From Hoeflea_A sp965216535 (GTDB lineage Bacteria; Pseudomonadota; Alphaproteobacteria; Rhizobiales; Rhizobiaceae), in assembly GCA_965216535.1 (NCBI GenBank), contig OZ244175.1, forward strand, positions 6,696,001 to 6,760,000: a DNA stretch of 64,000 nucleotides, written 5' to 3'. Position 1 is the first letter of the stretch. Each line of letters starts with the position of its first letter. This document shows positions 36,426 through 44,256 of this stretch, one piece after another. The translations under genes were made by a program, and so were the position numbers. The notes beneath the pieces were generated by a model. That model saw nothing but the letters and a program-made list of their open reading frames with translations. It was not told the DNA's origin and ran no database searches.

Positions 36426-38084
36426 ATGACCGGAACGCGTCACAACCGCAGGATCGTCCGAGCCCCGACCGGTCCAGAGCTCAATACGAAAAGCTGGCAG
36501 ACCGAGGCGCCGTTGCGGCTGATGATGAACAATCTCGATCCCGACGTCGCCGAACGCCCGGAGGAACTGGTGGTCTATGGCGGCATCGGCCGCGCCGCGC
36601 GCAATTGGGAATGTTTCGACGCCATCACCGAGGCGCTGAAGGCGCTGGAGAATGACGAAACCCTGCTGATCCAGTCAGGCAAACCCGTGGGAGTCCTCAA
36701 AACCCACCGCATGGCGCCCCGCGTCCTGATTGCCAATGGCAATCTGGTGCCCAATTGGGCGAACTGGGAGACCTTCAACGAGCTGGACCGCATGGGTTTG
36801 ACGATGTACGGCCAGATGACGGCGGGGTCGTGGATCTATATCGGATCCCAAGGCATCGTTCAGGGAACCTATGAGACCTTCTGCGAAATCGGCCGACGCC
36901 ATTTCGGCGGCGATACGTCAGGTCGGCTGATGGTCACCGGTGGCCTCGGCGGCATGGGTGGCGCCCAGCCGCTGGCGGCCACCATGGCGGGCTACAACGC
37001 GCTGGTGATCGAATGCCAGCGCGACAAGATCGCCTTTCGCCTGCGCACCGGCTATCTCGACCGCACCGCATCATCGCTGGACGAAGCACTGGAGATGATT
37101 GCAGCCGCTAAAGCGCCGTTGTCCGTCGGGCTGGTCGGCAATGTCGTCGACGTTCTCAGCGAGCTGCAGGCTCGCGATATCGTGCCCGACGTGCTCACCG
37201 ACCAGACCTCGGCGCACGATCCGATCAACGGCTACCTGCCAGTTGGCTGGACCATTGCCGAGTGGGAAGAGCTACGCGAGCGCGAGCCGGCGCGTGTTGC
37301 AGCCGAGGCCAAGGAATCCATGGCGCGGCACGTCGCCATCATGCTCGATTTTCAGGCTCGCGGTGCTGTCGTGCTCGAATACGGCAACAATCTTCGTGCC
37401 ATGGCGCAGGAGGCCGGCGCCGAGGACGCATTCGGCTTCCCAGGCTTCGTCGAAGCTTATGTCCGGCCGCTGTTTTGCGAGGGCAAGGGACCGTTTCGCT
37501 GGGTGGTACTGTCAGGCGATCCCGAGGACATCTACCGGACCGACGCCAAGGTGCGCGAACTGCTTCCGGATGATGCGTTCCTGCACAACTGGCTGGACAA
37601 GGCGCGCGAGCACATCAAGTTCCAGGGCCTGCCGGCCCGCATCTGTTGGGTCGGCCTCGGCGACCGGCACCGGCTTGGTCTTGCTTTCAATGAGATGGTG
37701 CGCAACGGAGAGCTCAGCGCCCCGATCGTGATCGGCCGTGACCATATGGATTCAGGCTCGGTGGCCAGCCCCAATCGCGAAACCGAGGGCATGAAAGACG
37801 GGTCGGACGCCATTTCCGATTGGCCGATCCTCAATGCATTGGTCAACGCCGCCAATGGCGCGACCTGGGTGTCGTTCCACCATGGCGGCGGCATGGGCAT
37901 GGGATTTTCACAGCACGCGGGAATAGCGCTGCTAGCCGACGGGTCGCCGGAGGCCGACGAAATCATCGGCCGGACGCTTTGGAACGACCCGGCCACGGGC
38001 GTGATGCGCCATGCCGACGCCGGGTACGAGGAGGCGCTGGCTTGCGCCGACAAACACCACCTCACCCTGCCGATGATCAAATAG
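36426..38084 (+). CDS. hutU: Urocanate hydratase family protein
   Basis: This 552-residue NAD-dependent lyase has a very conserved urocanase sequence: MMNNLDPDVAERPEELVVYGG, the NAD-binding GGLGGMGGAQP and ARICWVGLGDRHRLG, with the catalytic cysteine at Cys407 (equivalent to Cys410 of the Pseudomonas enzyme). It would hydrate urocanate to imidazolone propionate. However, hutH, hutI and hutG are absent here, and it is cotranscribed with a CoA-transferase and an MDR reductase next to a TRAP importer. It may therefore work on imported urocanate or on a related imidazole acid such as thiourocanate. The family call is secure; the substrate is open. Confidence 0.93.
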   Translation: MTGTRHNRRIVRAPTGPELNTKSWQTEAPLRLMMNNLDPDVAERPEELVVYGGIGRAARNWECFDAITEALKALENDETLLIQSGKPVGVLKTHRMAPRVLIANGNLVPNWANWETFNELDRMGLTMYGQMTAGSWIYIGSQGIVQGTYETFCEIGRRHFGGDTSGRLMVTGGLGGMGGAQPLAATMAGYNALVIECQRDKIAFRLRTGYLDRTASSLDEALEMIAAAKAPLSVGLVGNVVDVLSELQARDIVPDVLTDQTSAHDPINGYLPVGWTIAEWEELREREPARVAAEAKESMARHVAIMLDFQARGAVVLEYGNNLRAMAQEAGAEDAFGFPGFVEAYVRPLFCEGKGPFRWVVLSGDPEDIYRTDAKVRELLPDDAFLHNWLDKAREHIKFQGLPARICWVGLGDRHRLGLAFNEMVRNGELSAPIVIGRDHMDSGSVASPNRETEGMKDGSDAISDWPILNALVNAANGATWVSFHHGGGMGMGFSQHAGIALLADGSPEADEIIGRTLWNDPATGVMRHADAGYEEALACADKHHLTLPMIK

Positions 38085-38106
38085 CGAACCGAGCAGGAGC
38101 TGAACC

Positions 38107-38397
38107 ATGACGACCTATGTGATTTCGCGCGTGAGCATCAGCGACGCGCAAGCCATGAGCGATTATATCGACCGTGCGCCGCCGGGCGTTGCCGCCCATG
38201 GCGGCCGCTATCTGGTGCGCACCGGCGATATCGACTGCCTGGAAGGCCAGGCCGATTACGAACGAGTCGTGGTCCTTGCCTTCCCGGACAAAGAGAAGGC
38301 GCTCGCCTGGTACAATTCGAGTGACTACGAACCATTGCGGGAGCAGCGCTGGAATGCCGCCGACTCCCACATCATTGTTGTACCTGGAACAGATTGA
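38107..38397 (+). CDS. DUF1330 family protein
   Basis: This 96-residue ferredoxin-like dimeric alpha/beta protein matches DUF1330: a YVISRVSISD strand at the start, HGGRYLVRTGDIDCLEG in the middle and LAFPDKEKALAWYNSSDYEPLREQR toward the end. Function is unknown; members resemble antibiotic-biosynthesis-monooxygenase-like folds. It starts 22 bases after the urocanase stop with GGAG upstream, so it is the last gene of that operon and may act on its pathway intermediate. Confidence 0.88.
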   Translation: MTTYVISRVSISDAQAMSDYIDRAPPGVAAHGGRYLVRTGDIDCLEGQADYERVVVLAFPDKEKALAWYNSSDYEPLREQRWNAADSHIIVVPGTD

Positions 38398-38403
38398 CTG
38401 CGG

Positions 38404-39252
38404 TCAGCCAGCCGTTTCGTCAGCCAGAAGCGCATCCAAATCGCTGGCCGCGTGACGCTCGCGCAGCTGGTCACTGCGATTGACGCGACGACCGCGCTTG
38501 ACCGCCGGACGAGCCGCGATTTCGTCAGTCCAGCGATGGACATGCTTGTAGCTCGGCCCGTCGATGAACTCACCGGCTTCATAAACCTTGCCTTTGGCCA
38601 AAGCGCCATACCAGGGCCAGATCGCCATATCCGCGATCGTGTATTCATCGCCGGCAATGTAACGGTTTTCAGCGAGCTGACGGTCGAGCACGTCGAGTTG
38701 GCGCTTCACCTCCATCGTGAAACGGTCGATGGCATATTTGATCTTCTCCGGAGCGTAGGCATAGAAATGCCCGAAGCCGCCACCGAGATAGGGCGTGCTG
38801 CCCATCTGCCAGAAAAGCCAATTGAGTGCCTCGGTGCGCTTCGCCGGATCTTCCGGCAGGAAGGCCCCGAACTTTTCGGCCAGGTAAAGCAGGATCGATC
38901 CCGACTCGAAAACCCGAACAGCCGGCGTTACGCTGCGGTCGATCAATGCCGGAATCTTGGAATTGGGATTGGCGCCAACAAAGCCGCTGCCGAACTGGTC
39001 GCCCTCACCGATGTCGATGAACCAGGCGTTGTATTCTGCACCCGTATGGCCGGCTTCGAGCAACTCCTCGAGCATGACCGTGACCTTGATGCCGTTGGGC
39101 GTGCCCAGTGAATAGAGCTGCAGCGGGTGCTCACCGACCGACAGGTCCTTGTCATGGGTGGAACCGGCAATCGGCCGGTTGATCTTGGCAAAGCGCCCAC
39201 CGCTTTCAGTCTCCCATTTCCAGACCTTCGGCGGCTCATAGGTATCGGTCAT
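38404..39252 (-). CDS. yghU: Glutathione S-transferase, YghU type (disulfide-bond oxidoreductase)
   Basis: This 282-residue protein follows E. coli YghU almost segment for segment: YEPPKVWKWE, GEHPLQLYSLGTPNG, NPNSKIPAL, FESGSILLYLAEKFG, YTIADMAIWPW and RPAVKRGRRVNR. Such Nu-class GSTs bind two glutathiones and reduce disulfides or organic peroxides. Two adjacent ATGs exist; the second (39252) is better spaced from GGAG and matches the family length. It converges with the DUF1330 gene only six bases away. A role in the neighbouring catabolic operon is possible but it has its own promoter. Confidence 0.92.
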   Translation of the reverse strand: MTDTYEPPKVWKWETESGGRFAKINRPIAGSTHDKDLSVGEHPLQLYSLGTPNGIKVTVMLEELLEAGHTGAEYNAWFIDIGEGDQFGSGFVGANPNSKIPALIDRSVTPAVRVFESGSILLYLAEKFGAFLPEDPAKRTEALNWLFWQMGSTPYLGGGFGHFYAYAPEKIKYAIDRFTMEVKRQLDVLDRQLAENRYIAGDEYTIADMAIWPWYGALAKGKVYEAGEFIDGPSYKHVHRWTDEIAARPAVKRGRRVNRSDQLRERHAASDLDALLADETAG

Positions 39253-39525
39253 CATCGAACTCCGTTGAATGGATCGCAGCCGCTCAGCAGCGGGCCGGAT
39301 CCGAGTATCAGGTGGGATAGGAAATCAATTGGGGCAAAGGACGCGCCGGGTCAATGGGGCATTCCCAATGAGCAGGGCAAGAGCCTGTGCGCATTCCGGC
39401 CCCAAACCTCCTGAAACCGCGCGTTGCATCGCTCCCTGAACGCGTCCCTGCCGGGGGTTATTCAGCACTCTCGAGCCAATGTGATTTGCCTAACCCGACC
39501 TGACAGATGCTACACTCGGTGCGTC

Positions 39526-39771
39526 ATGCAGAAACTGATGGTTCCCATCGACAAGGTCTATGTGCCTGTCAAACGCAAGAAAACGCTCGATGAGGCGGTG
39601 GTCACGGACATCGCCGAGAGCATGCTGGAACAAGGCCAACTGACGCCAATTCTCATTCGTGCGGATGGAGACCGTTACATTCTCGTGGAGGGCCTTCACC
39701 GGCTGGAGGCCTGCAGGGCGTTGGGTGAAGACACCGTCGAAGGCATGATCGTTCAGGCGCGACGGCACTGA
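39526..39771 (+). CDS. Stand-alone ParB-like (sulfiredoxin-fold) mini protein
   Basis: This 81-residue protein is essentially one ParB/Srx N-terminal domain: an IDKVYVPVKRKKTLDEAVVTDIAESM helix-strand start, QGQLTPILIRADGD, and the nucleotide-binding box VEGLHRLEACRALG (G-x-x-R pattern, about residues 55-68). No DNA-binding helix-turn-helix domain follows, so it is not a partition protein. Related small proteins are found alone in alphaproteobacteria with unknown role. The start at 39526 lies where the domain begins; a longer frame upstream is not conserved-looking. About 270 bp upstream hold no gene. Confidence 0.8.
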   Translation: MQKLMVPIDKVYVPVKRKKTLDEAVVTDIAESMLEQGQLTPILIRADGDRYILVEGLHRLEACRALGEDTVEGMIVQARRH

Positions 39772-39792
39772 GCCCCTGACATTCCGCAGCGA

Positions 39793-40650
39793 TCAGTAGA
39801 GCCCGTTCGGGAAATAGCGTAGATAAAGTTCCTTCATCGTGCCGTCACGACTGAGTGCATGCAGTGCGTGATCGAAGGCTTGCGCCAGGTCGGGACTGTT
39901 GCGACGGACGGCAATCGCCAGGCCCTCACCGAGATAAGCCGGAGCGAAATAGGGACCGTCGAAGAAACCGCAACAGCCCGCTGCCGCATCGCTGCCGAGC
40001 CAGAAGGACAAGCGGACGCCGTCACCGAACACCGCATCCACCTCGCCCGTCTTCAGGCCGTCGAAAAGGAACTCGGCCTTGCTGTAGACCACCGGTCGAA
40101 TCTCAGGAAAATAGGTGCGCAAAAGGGCTTCGTGGGCGGAATTGTCGAGGACGCCCACTCGACGACCGGCAAGGGCCTGTGCGCCTGTGCTTTCGGGGAC
40201 TGCCGACTTCAGGCGAATGAAGCGGGCCGGCAGTTTCAGGAACGGTCGCGTGAACAGGTAGTCGCGGCGATTGTCGGCGTTGACCGCGAGGCCGGCGATG
40301 ATGGCATCGCCCTGCTCGCTCACCATCGCCGTCTTCAGCTCGTCCCACGGAAGGACCTGCAATTGGCACTTTTCGACGATGCCCAGTTCATCGCAGATCG
40401 CCCGGGCCAGATCGACGTGGAAGCCCGACACCCGATTGCTCTGGTCCATGAAATTGAACGGTGGGAAATCGGAGGTCGTCAGAAAACGGATGCGATTGCG
40501 CCCGCTCAGATCGGGCAGCCCAACCCTTTCGCGCGGATCCCAATAGTTGGGGGCGGCCTGTGGTTGGCTCTCCTGGGCGGTCGTAGCAGCGACACCGATG
40601 ACCAGCAGAGCCAGCGCAAGGGCAAAGCGGCGCAGAAGTGTCGGCGTCAT
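39793..40650 (-). CDS. Periplasmic solute-binding protein, family 3 (amino-acid type)
   Basis: This 285-residue protein has a signal peptide (residues 1-26, hydrophobic ALALALLVIG). The SBP family 3 fold follows with RFLTTSDFPPFNFMDQSNRVSGFHVDLARAI at its entry and GRRVGVLDNSAHEALL and LKTGEVDAVFGDG as hinge segments. The start is the ATG at 40650, and a TTG two codons earlier is possible. No permease or ATPase is adjacent, so it is an orphan binding protein or a sensor-like subunit. A CC pair in AAAGCCGFFDG is unusual. It lies just downstream of tRNA-Gly on the same strand. Confidence 0.85.
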   Translation of the reverse strand: MTPTLLRRFALALALLVIGVAATTAQESQPQAAPNYWDPRERVGLPDLSGRNRIRFLTTSDFPPFNFMDQSNRVSGFHVDLARAICDELGIVEKCQLQVLPWDELKTAMVSEQGDAIIAGLAVNADNRRDYLFTRPFLKLPARFIRLKSAVPESTGAQALAGRRVGVLDNSAHEALLRTYFPEIRPVVYSKAEFLFDGLKTGEVDAVFGDGVRLSFWLGSDAAAGCCGFFDGPYFAPAYLGEGLAIAVRRNSPDLAQAFDHALHALSRDGTMKELYLRYFPNGLY

Positions 40651-40679
40651 GGGCAACGTTCATCAATGCGGTTTCGGAA

Positions 40680-40753
40680 TGGAGCGGGTAGCGGGAATCG
40701 AACCCGCGCGTCAAGCTTGGGAAGCTTACAGGCTACCATTACATCATACCCGC
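40680..40753 (-). tRNA. tRNA-Gly (anticodon CCC)
   Basis: A 74-nt cloverleaf reads GCGGGTA on the minus strand as the acceptor 5' strand, paired with TACCCGC, followed by TCCA with CCA encoded. The T arm is GCGGG-TTCGATT-CCCGC. The anticodon loop TTCCCAA gives anticodon CCC, which reads the glycine codon GGG. Confidence 0.96.
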
Positions 40754-40901
40754 AGTGTCGTCCTGAATACCGCCTGACCGGAATTGCCGCAAGTTTCGGA
40801 AGAAGTTGTGGACCCCGAGAGAAACGGCCGTGGTTTCCGGTATATTGATAGTTTAGGTAGAAAATGACGATCTCCTCAATTTTTGCGCGTTGAGCCACGA
40901 C

Positions 40902-42017
40902 ATGATCTTTGGAACTACTTCTGCAACGGCCTTCGGCATTTTCATTGGCGCGCTGGTCTCGATCTTCCTTTTCAGTCTTCTGTTCCGATACGCGCTCCTT
41001 GGCAGGTCAGAAACACCGGCAGAGCGATTCATCGTTGTCGCCCTGACCGCGGTGGTGGCCATCGGCGTTTCGGGTTTCGGGAGCGGTTCGGAAGGATTCT
41101 GGAACCGAATGACTCATCCGCCCCATCTCATCTCGATCGTCAGCTATTCGGTTGCGGCCCTGATCATCGGCTTCGTGGCCTGGCCACGCGCGACAGTTTC
41201 GGCTGTGGATGGACCGGGATCGTTGCGTCCCACTGTCTCGCCTTGGCGATACGTTGCACTTCTCGTCGTCATTCCGATGATGTTCCTCGGATTGGGTAAT
41301 GTTGCAGGCAGCACCTACAGCGTTGCAGTTCACGGCTTTCCAGATCCGGTTCTTGGTGTAACACGCACGCAGATGCGCACCATCATGATAAACGGAGACC
41401 TGGGAACATTCTGGACGATGATGGACGAGAAGGCGCCCGAAGACTTTGATCGGATCATCGATCGAATATTCGAAAACCGAGAGCGCTATCGGGACGCCAA
41501 AGACGGGCGAAGGCACCTCGACGAGGAACTCGTCCGCTACCAAACCGCTCTGGCGGTTCACGGCCCAGCCATGACCGACCAGCAACGCAAAACAATCCTG
41601 CAAAGCAACCTGACATTCGTCAAGGAATTCGAGGACCGTCCAATTGAGTGCGCCGATGTTGCCGCGACCGGCGGCCGGAGCCTGGATCCGGAACTGCTTT
41701 TGCCGGCCAAAGACGCCTTCAACAACACTCTGATTGCAACGGTCGAGAACCTGCTGGAGGCCAGTCAATCTGTTTCGGATCCTGCTGCCGCGACTTTACC
41801 GGTCACGGAAGAACATTACGCTGCCCTGGGCAATGAACTGACCAATCGCAACTTGTCGGACGCCCAGATGAAGGCCCTTATCGACGAAGATCCAACAAAT
41901 CCGGCATTCTGCTCGGCGAGTATCAGCTTTCTGGAGGTTTTGATCGATCTCGAAGGTCGCGCGGGAGAAGCCCTTCGTTTCGCGGCAATACAAGAATTGC
42001 TTTCTGCGTCGCCGTGA
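40902..42017 (+). CDS. Unknown membrane protein with soluble C-terminal domain
   Basis: I do not recognise this 371-residue protein. Four hydrophobic segments lie at about residues 10-30, 42-60, 78-94 and 114-134. A mostly helical soluble region of about 230 residues follows, with many charged residues and a conserved-looking FWTMMDEKAPEDFDRIIDRIFENRERYRDA stretch (read as two helices). The ATG at 40902 is preferred over a TTG four codons earlier. Base composition is slightly lower in GC than its neighbours. It lies 128 bases upstream of the sodium-channel gene in the same direction; a functional link is only a suggestion. Confidence 0.65.
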   Translation: MIFGTTSATAFGIFIGALVSIFLFSLLFRYALLGRSETPAERFIVVALTAVVAIGVSGFGSGSEGFWNRMTHPPHLISIVSYSVAALIIGFVAWPRATVSAVDGPGSLRPTVSPWRYVALLVVIPMMFLGLGNVAGSTYSVAVHGFPDPVLGVTRTQMRTIMINGDLGTFWTMMDEKAPEDFDRIIDRIFENRERYRDAKDGRRHLDEELVRYQTALAVHGPAMTDQQRKTILQSNLTFVKEFEDRPIECADVAATGGRSLDPELLLPAKDAFNNTLIATVENLLEASQSVSDPAAATLPVTEEHYAALGNELTNRNLSDAQMKALIDEDPTNPAFCSASISFLEVLIDLEGRAGEALRFAAIQELLSASP

Positions 42018-42145
42018 CCTCGTCTCCGGGTACTGAAGCGCAAAACGGATAAGGAACCCCGGACTTATCTTCGAGCCACAGCTTGACAGGCAGCATGGCC
42101 ATTGCCATGTGCAGGGCACCCGAAATCCATCCCGCTTTACCAGTC

Positions 42146-42937
42146 ATGAACGCGCTGAAATCCCTCATTGAGAGCCGCCACTTCGAGTGGTTCATCACCA
42201 TCATCATCGGGATCAATGCGATCACTCTCGGTCTGGAGACGGTGCCGTCGGTGATGGCCGCCGTGGGCCCGCTGCTCTATACGCTCGACCGGGTCATCCT
42301 GGCGGTGTTCGTTGTTGAGTTGGTCTCAAAGTTCATCGTCTATCGCGTCGACTTCTTCCGCGATCCCTGGCGCATCTTTGACCTGATCGTCGTCGGAATA
42401 GCTTTGCTGCCGACCACGGGTAGCCTTTCTGTGTTGCGGGCGTTGCGGATCTTGCGGGTACTGCGCCTAGTCAGCATCGTCCCATCGCTGCGCCGTGTTG
42501 TCGGTGGGCTCATTGCTGCACTACCGGGCATGGGCTCGATCGTGCTGTTGCTGGGCCTGGTGTTCTACGTCTTCTCGGTCATGGCGACCAAGCTTTATGG
42601 TGCCTCCTTTCCCGATTGGTTCGGCTCGATCCCCTCTTCGGCCTATTCGCTGTTCCAGATCATGACGCTTGAGAGCTGGTCGATGGGCATCGTGCGTCCG
42701 GTGATGGATGTCTATCCGATGGCCTGGGCCTTCTTCGTGCCGTTCATCATCGCCACCTCGTTCACGGTGCTCAACCTGTTCATCGGCATCATCGTCTCGG
42801 CCATGCAGGCCGAGCACGAAGCCGAAGCATCCGCCGACCGCGAAGCGCTGCAAAGTGAGCAGGAAATGATTCTCAACGAGATCAGGGCGCTGCGCGCCGA
42901 TGTGGCGGAGCTCAAGAAAGAGAAATCAGCCAGCTAG
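42146..42937 (+). CDS. Voltage-gated sodium channel, bacterial (NavAb/NavMs-like)
   Basis: This 263-residue six-helix channel subunit forms homotetramers. The S4 voltage sensor carries four arginines at every third position (Arg98, 101, 104 and 107). The pore loop contains the BacNav selectivity filter TLESWSM at 174-180, the same as NavAb and NavMs. S6 (about 196-222) ends in a polar neck and a heptad-rich C-terminal helix (225-260) expected to form a four-helix coiled coil. It conducts Na+ and in marine bacteria is linked to motility and ion balance. The start at 42146 matches the length of known N-termini; an upstream in-frame ATG at 42095 is possible. Confidence 0.94.
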   Translation: MNALKSLIESRHFEWFITIIIGINAITLGLETVPSVMAAVGPLLYTLDRVILAVFVVELVSKFIVYRVDFFRDPWRIFDLIVVGIALLPTTGSLSVLRALRILRVLRLVSIVPSLRRVVGGLIAALPGMGSIVLLLGLVFYVFSVMATKLYGASFPDWFGSIPSSAYSLFQIMTLESWSMGIVRPVMDVYPMAWAFFVPFIIATSFTVLNLFIGIIVSAMQAEHEAEASADREALQSEQEMILNEIRALRADVAELKKEKSAS

Positions 42938-42958
42938 ATCTATGGCCGAACCGGTCCC

Positions 42959-44056
42959 TTACCGGCTCTCGCGGCGGAAATGCTTGGACAGTTTCAGGCC
43001 CTGCGCTTGATAATTGGATCCGAGATCGGTGCCGTAGAGGGCCACCGGTCGTTCCAGCATGTGCTCATAGACCAGACGGCCGACGATCTGGCCGTGTTCG
43101 AGGATGAAAGGCACTTCGTGGCTGCGCACCTCGAGCACCGCTCGGCTGCCCTGGCCGCCGGCGGCGCTGTGGCCGAATCCGGGATCGAAAAAGCCGGCAT
43201 AGTGGACTCGGAATTCACCCACCAGGGGATCGAAGGGCCGCATTTCGGCGGCGTAGAGCGGCGGCACGTGAACCGCCTCACGCGATACCAGAATGTAAAA
43301 CTCGTCCGGATCGAGGATCAGCTCAGCGGCGCCACGATTGTAGATCGGCTCCCAGAACTCGAGCACGTCGTGTGCGGCCTTTTTGTCGACATCGACCACC
43401 GATGTGTGGTGCTTGCCGCGGTAACCTGCGAGGCGGTCGGGGCCGCCCTGCAGATCAACCGAAAGGGCTATGCCGCCGCCGGTGATGTTGGGTTGTTCCG
43501 AGGCAACCAGGACCTCATTGTCGTGGAGTGCGGCCAGTTCCGCTTCGTTGAGTGCCGCCTGCCCCTTGCGGAAGCGGATCTGCGACAGGCGTGAGCCAGT
43601 CCGCGCAACGATCGGAAAGGTGCGCGGGCTGACCTCGAGATAGAGCGGTCCGCTGTAGCCGGCGGGGATCTTGTCGAACTCCTGCGCCCGGTCTGTGATC
43701 ACCCGAGTAAAGATGTCGAGCCGGCCGGTCGAGCTCTTGGGATTGGCCGAGGCTGAGATGTCCAGTGGCAGTTCGAGGCCTTCAAGCAGCGGCACGATGT
43801 AGACGCAGCCGGTCTCCAACACCGCCCCCTCGCTGAGGTCGACGACGTGCAGCTTGAGCCTCGCCAGCTTGTCGGCAACGGTGTGTCCGGGGCCCGGCAG
43901 GAAACTGGCGCGCACGCGGAATGCCTTTTCGCCCAGGCGCAGATCGAGGCTCGCCGGCTGAATCTGATCGTCGTCCAGCGGACGCGGCGCCGTCAGCCGA
44001 CCGGCGCCGAAAAGAGCGCTGATTTCCCGATCCGCAAGGATCCCGGTTTCTCGCAT
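42959..44056 (-). CDS. dcd: 2'-deoxycytidine 5'-triphosphate deaminase, long alphaproteobacterial form
   Basis: This 365-residue protein has two dCTP deaminase/dUTPase-like halves. The first has QIQPASLDLRLGEKAFRV and SANPKSSTGRLDIFTRVI, which is the substrate-binding SSxGR box of the family. The second half is a related beta-domain (FFDPGFGHSAAGGQGSRAVLEVRSHEV). About twice the length of E. coli Dcd, this form is typical of alphaproteobacteria. It supplies dUMP for thymidylate synthesis by deaminating dCTP. The start at 44056 has GGGAGA upstream. It is divergent from metZ, and the SAM-II region lies between them. Confidence 0.92.
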   Translation of the reverse strand: MRETGILADREISALFGAGRLTAPRPLDDDQIQPASLDLRLGEKAFRVRASFLPGPGHTVADKLARLKLHVVDLSEGAVLETGCVYIVPLLEGLELPLDISASANPKSSTGRLDIFTRVITDRAQEFDKIPAGYSGPLYLEVSPRTFPIVARTGSRLSQIRFRKGQAALNEAELAALHDNEVLVASEQPNITGGGIALSVDLQGGPDRLAGYRGKHHTSVVDVDKKAAHDVLEFWEPIYNRGAAELILDPDEFYILVSREAVHVPPLYAAEMRPFDPLVGEFRVHYAGFFDPGFGHSAAGGQGSRAVLEVRSHEVPFILEHGQIVGRLVYEHMLERPVALYGTDLGSNYQAQGLKLSKHFRRESR

Positions 44057-44144
44057 GCCGTCTCCCAGTCTTGCCTGCACGCGCCGCTATCAATACCGCG
44101 CAACGCGATTGACGCAAGCATATCGCCCCTGTAAAGAAGCCTTA

Positions 44145-44200
44145 TCCCGTGGTGATTTGGCCGACCGGCTTGCTGCCACGTTAAACAAGTCGCTAAAAGG
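44145..44200 (+). promoter_or_regulatory. SAM-II riboswitch
   Basis: The aptamer core is directly visible. P1 is CGTGG (44148-44152) with CCACG (44176-44180), and the pseudoknot helix is GGCTTG (44167-44172) with CAAGTC (44186-44191). The invariant loop TGATTTGGCC and the 3' box CGCTAAAA (44191-44198) are present. This is the S-adenosylmethionine-binding SAM-II fold found almost only in alphaproteobacteria ahead of metA, metZ and metX. When SAM is abundant it should switch metZ off. Confidence 0.95.
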
Positions 44201-44209
44201 TCGGGTGGA

Positions 44210-44242
44210 AACCGGCTAGCGGCCTTCGCAGCCGGTTTTTTT
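44210..44242 (+). terminator. Terminator downstream of the SAM-II aptamer
   Basis: AACCGGCT (44210-44217) pairs with AGCCGGTT (44230-44237) around a 12-base loop, and T residues run to 44242. It lies between the aptamer and the metZ start at 44257, so SAM binding probably controls premature termination here rather than only ribosome access. Confidence 0.85.
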
Positions 44243-44256
44243 GTTGGGTGAATGCA

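Noticed and set aside
36426..38084. A classical histidine-utilisation operon.
   Set aside because: Only hutU is present; hutH, hutI, hutG, hutF and HutC-type regulator are absent and the neighbours are TRAP, IclR, MDR and CoA-transferase genes.
40680..40753. The tRNA-Gly gene as an integration site.
   Set aside because: No integrase or direct repeat of its 3' end was seen on either side.
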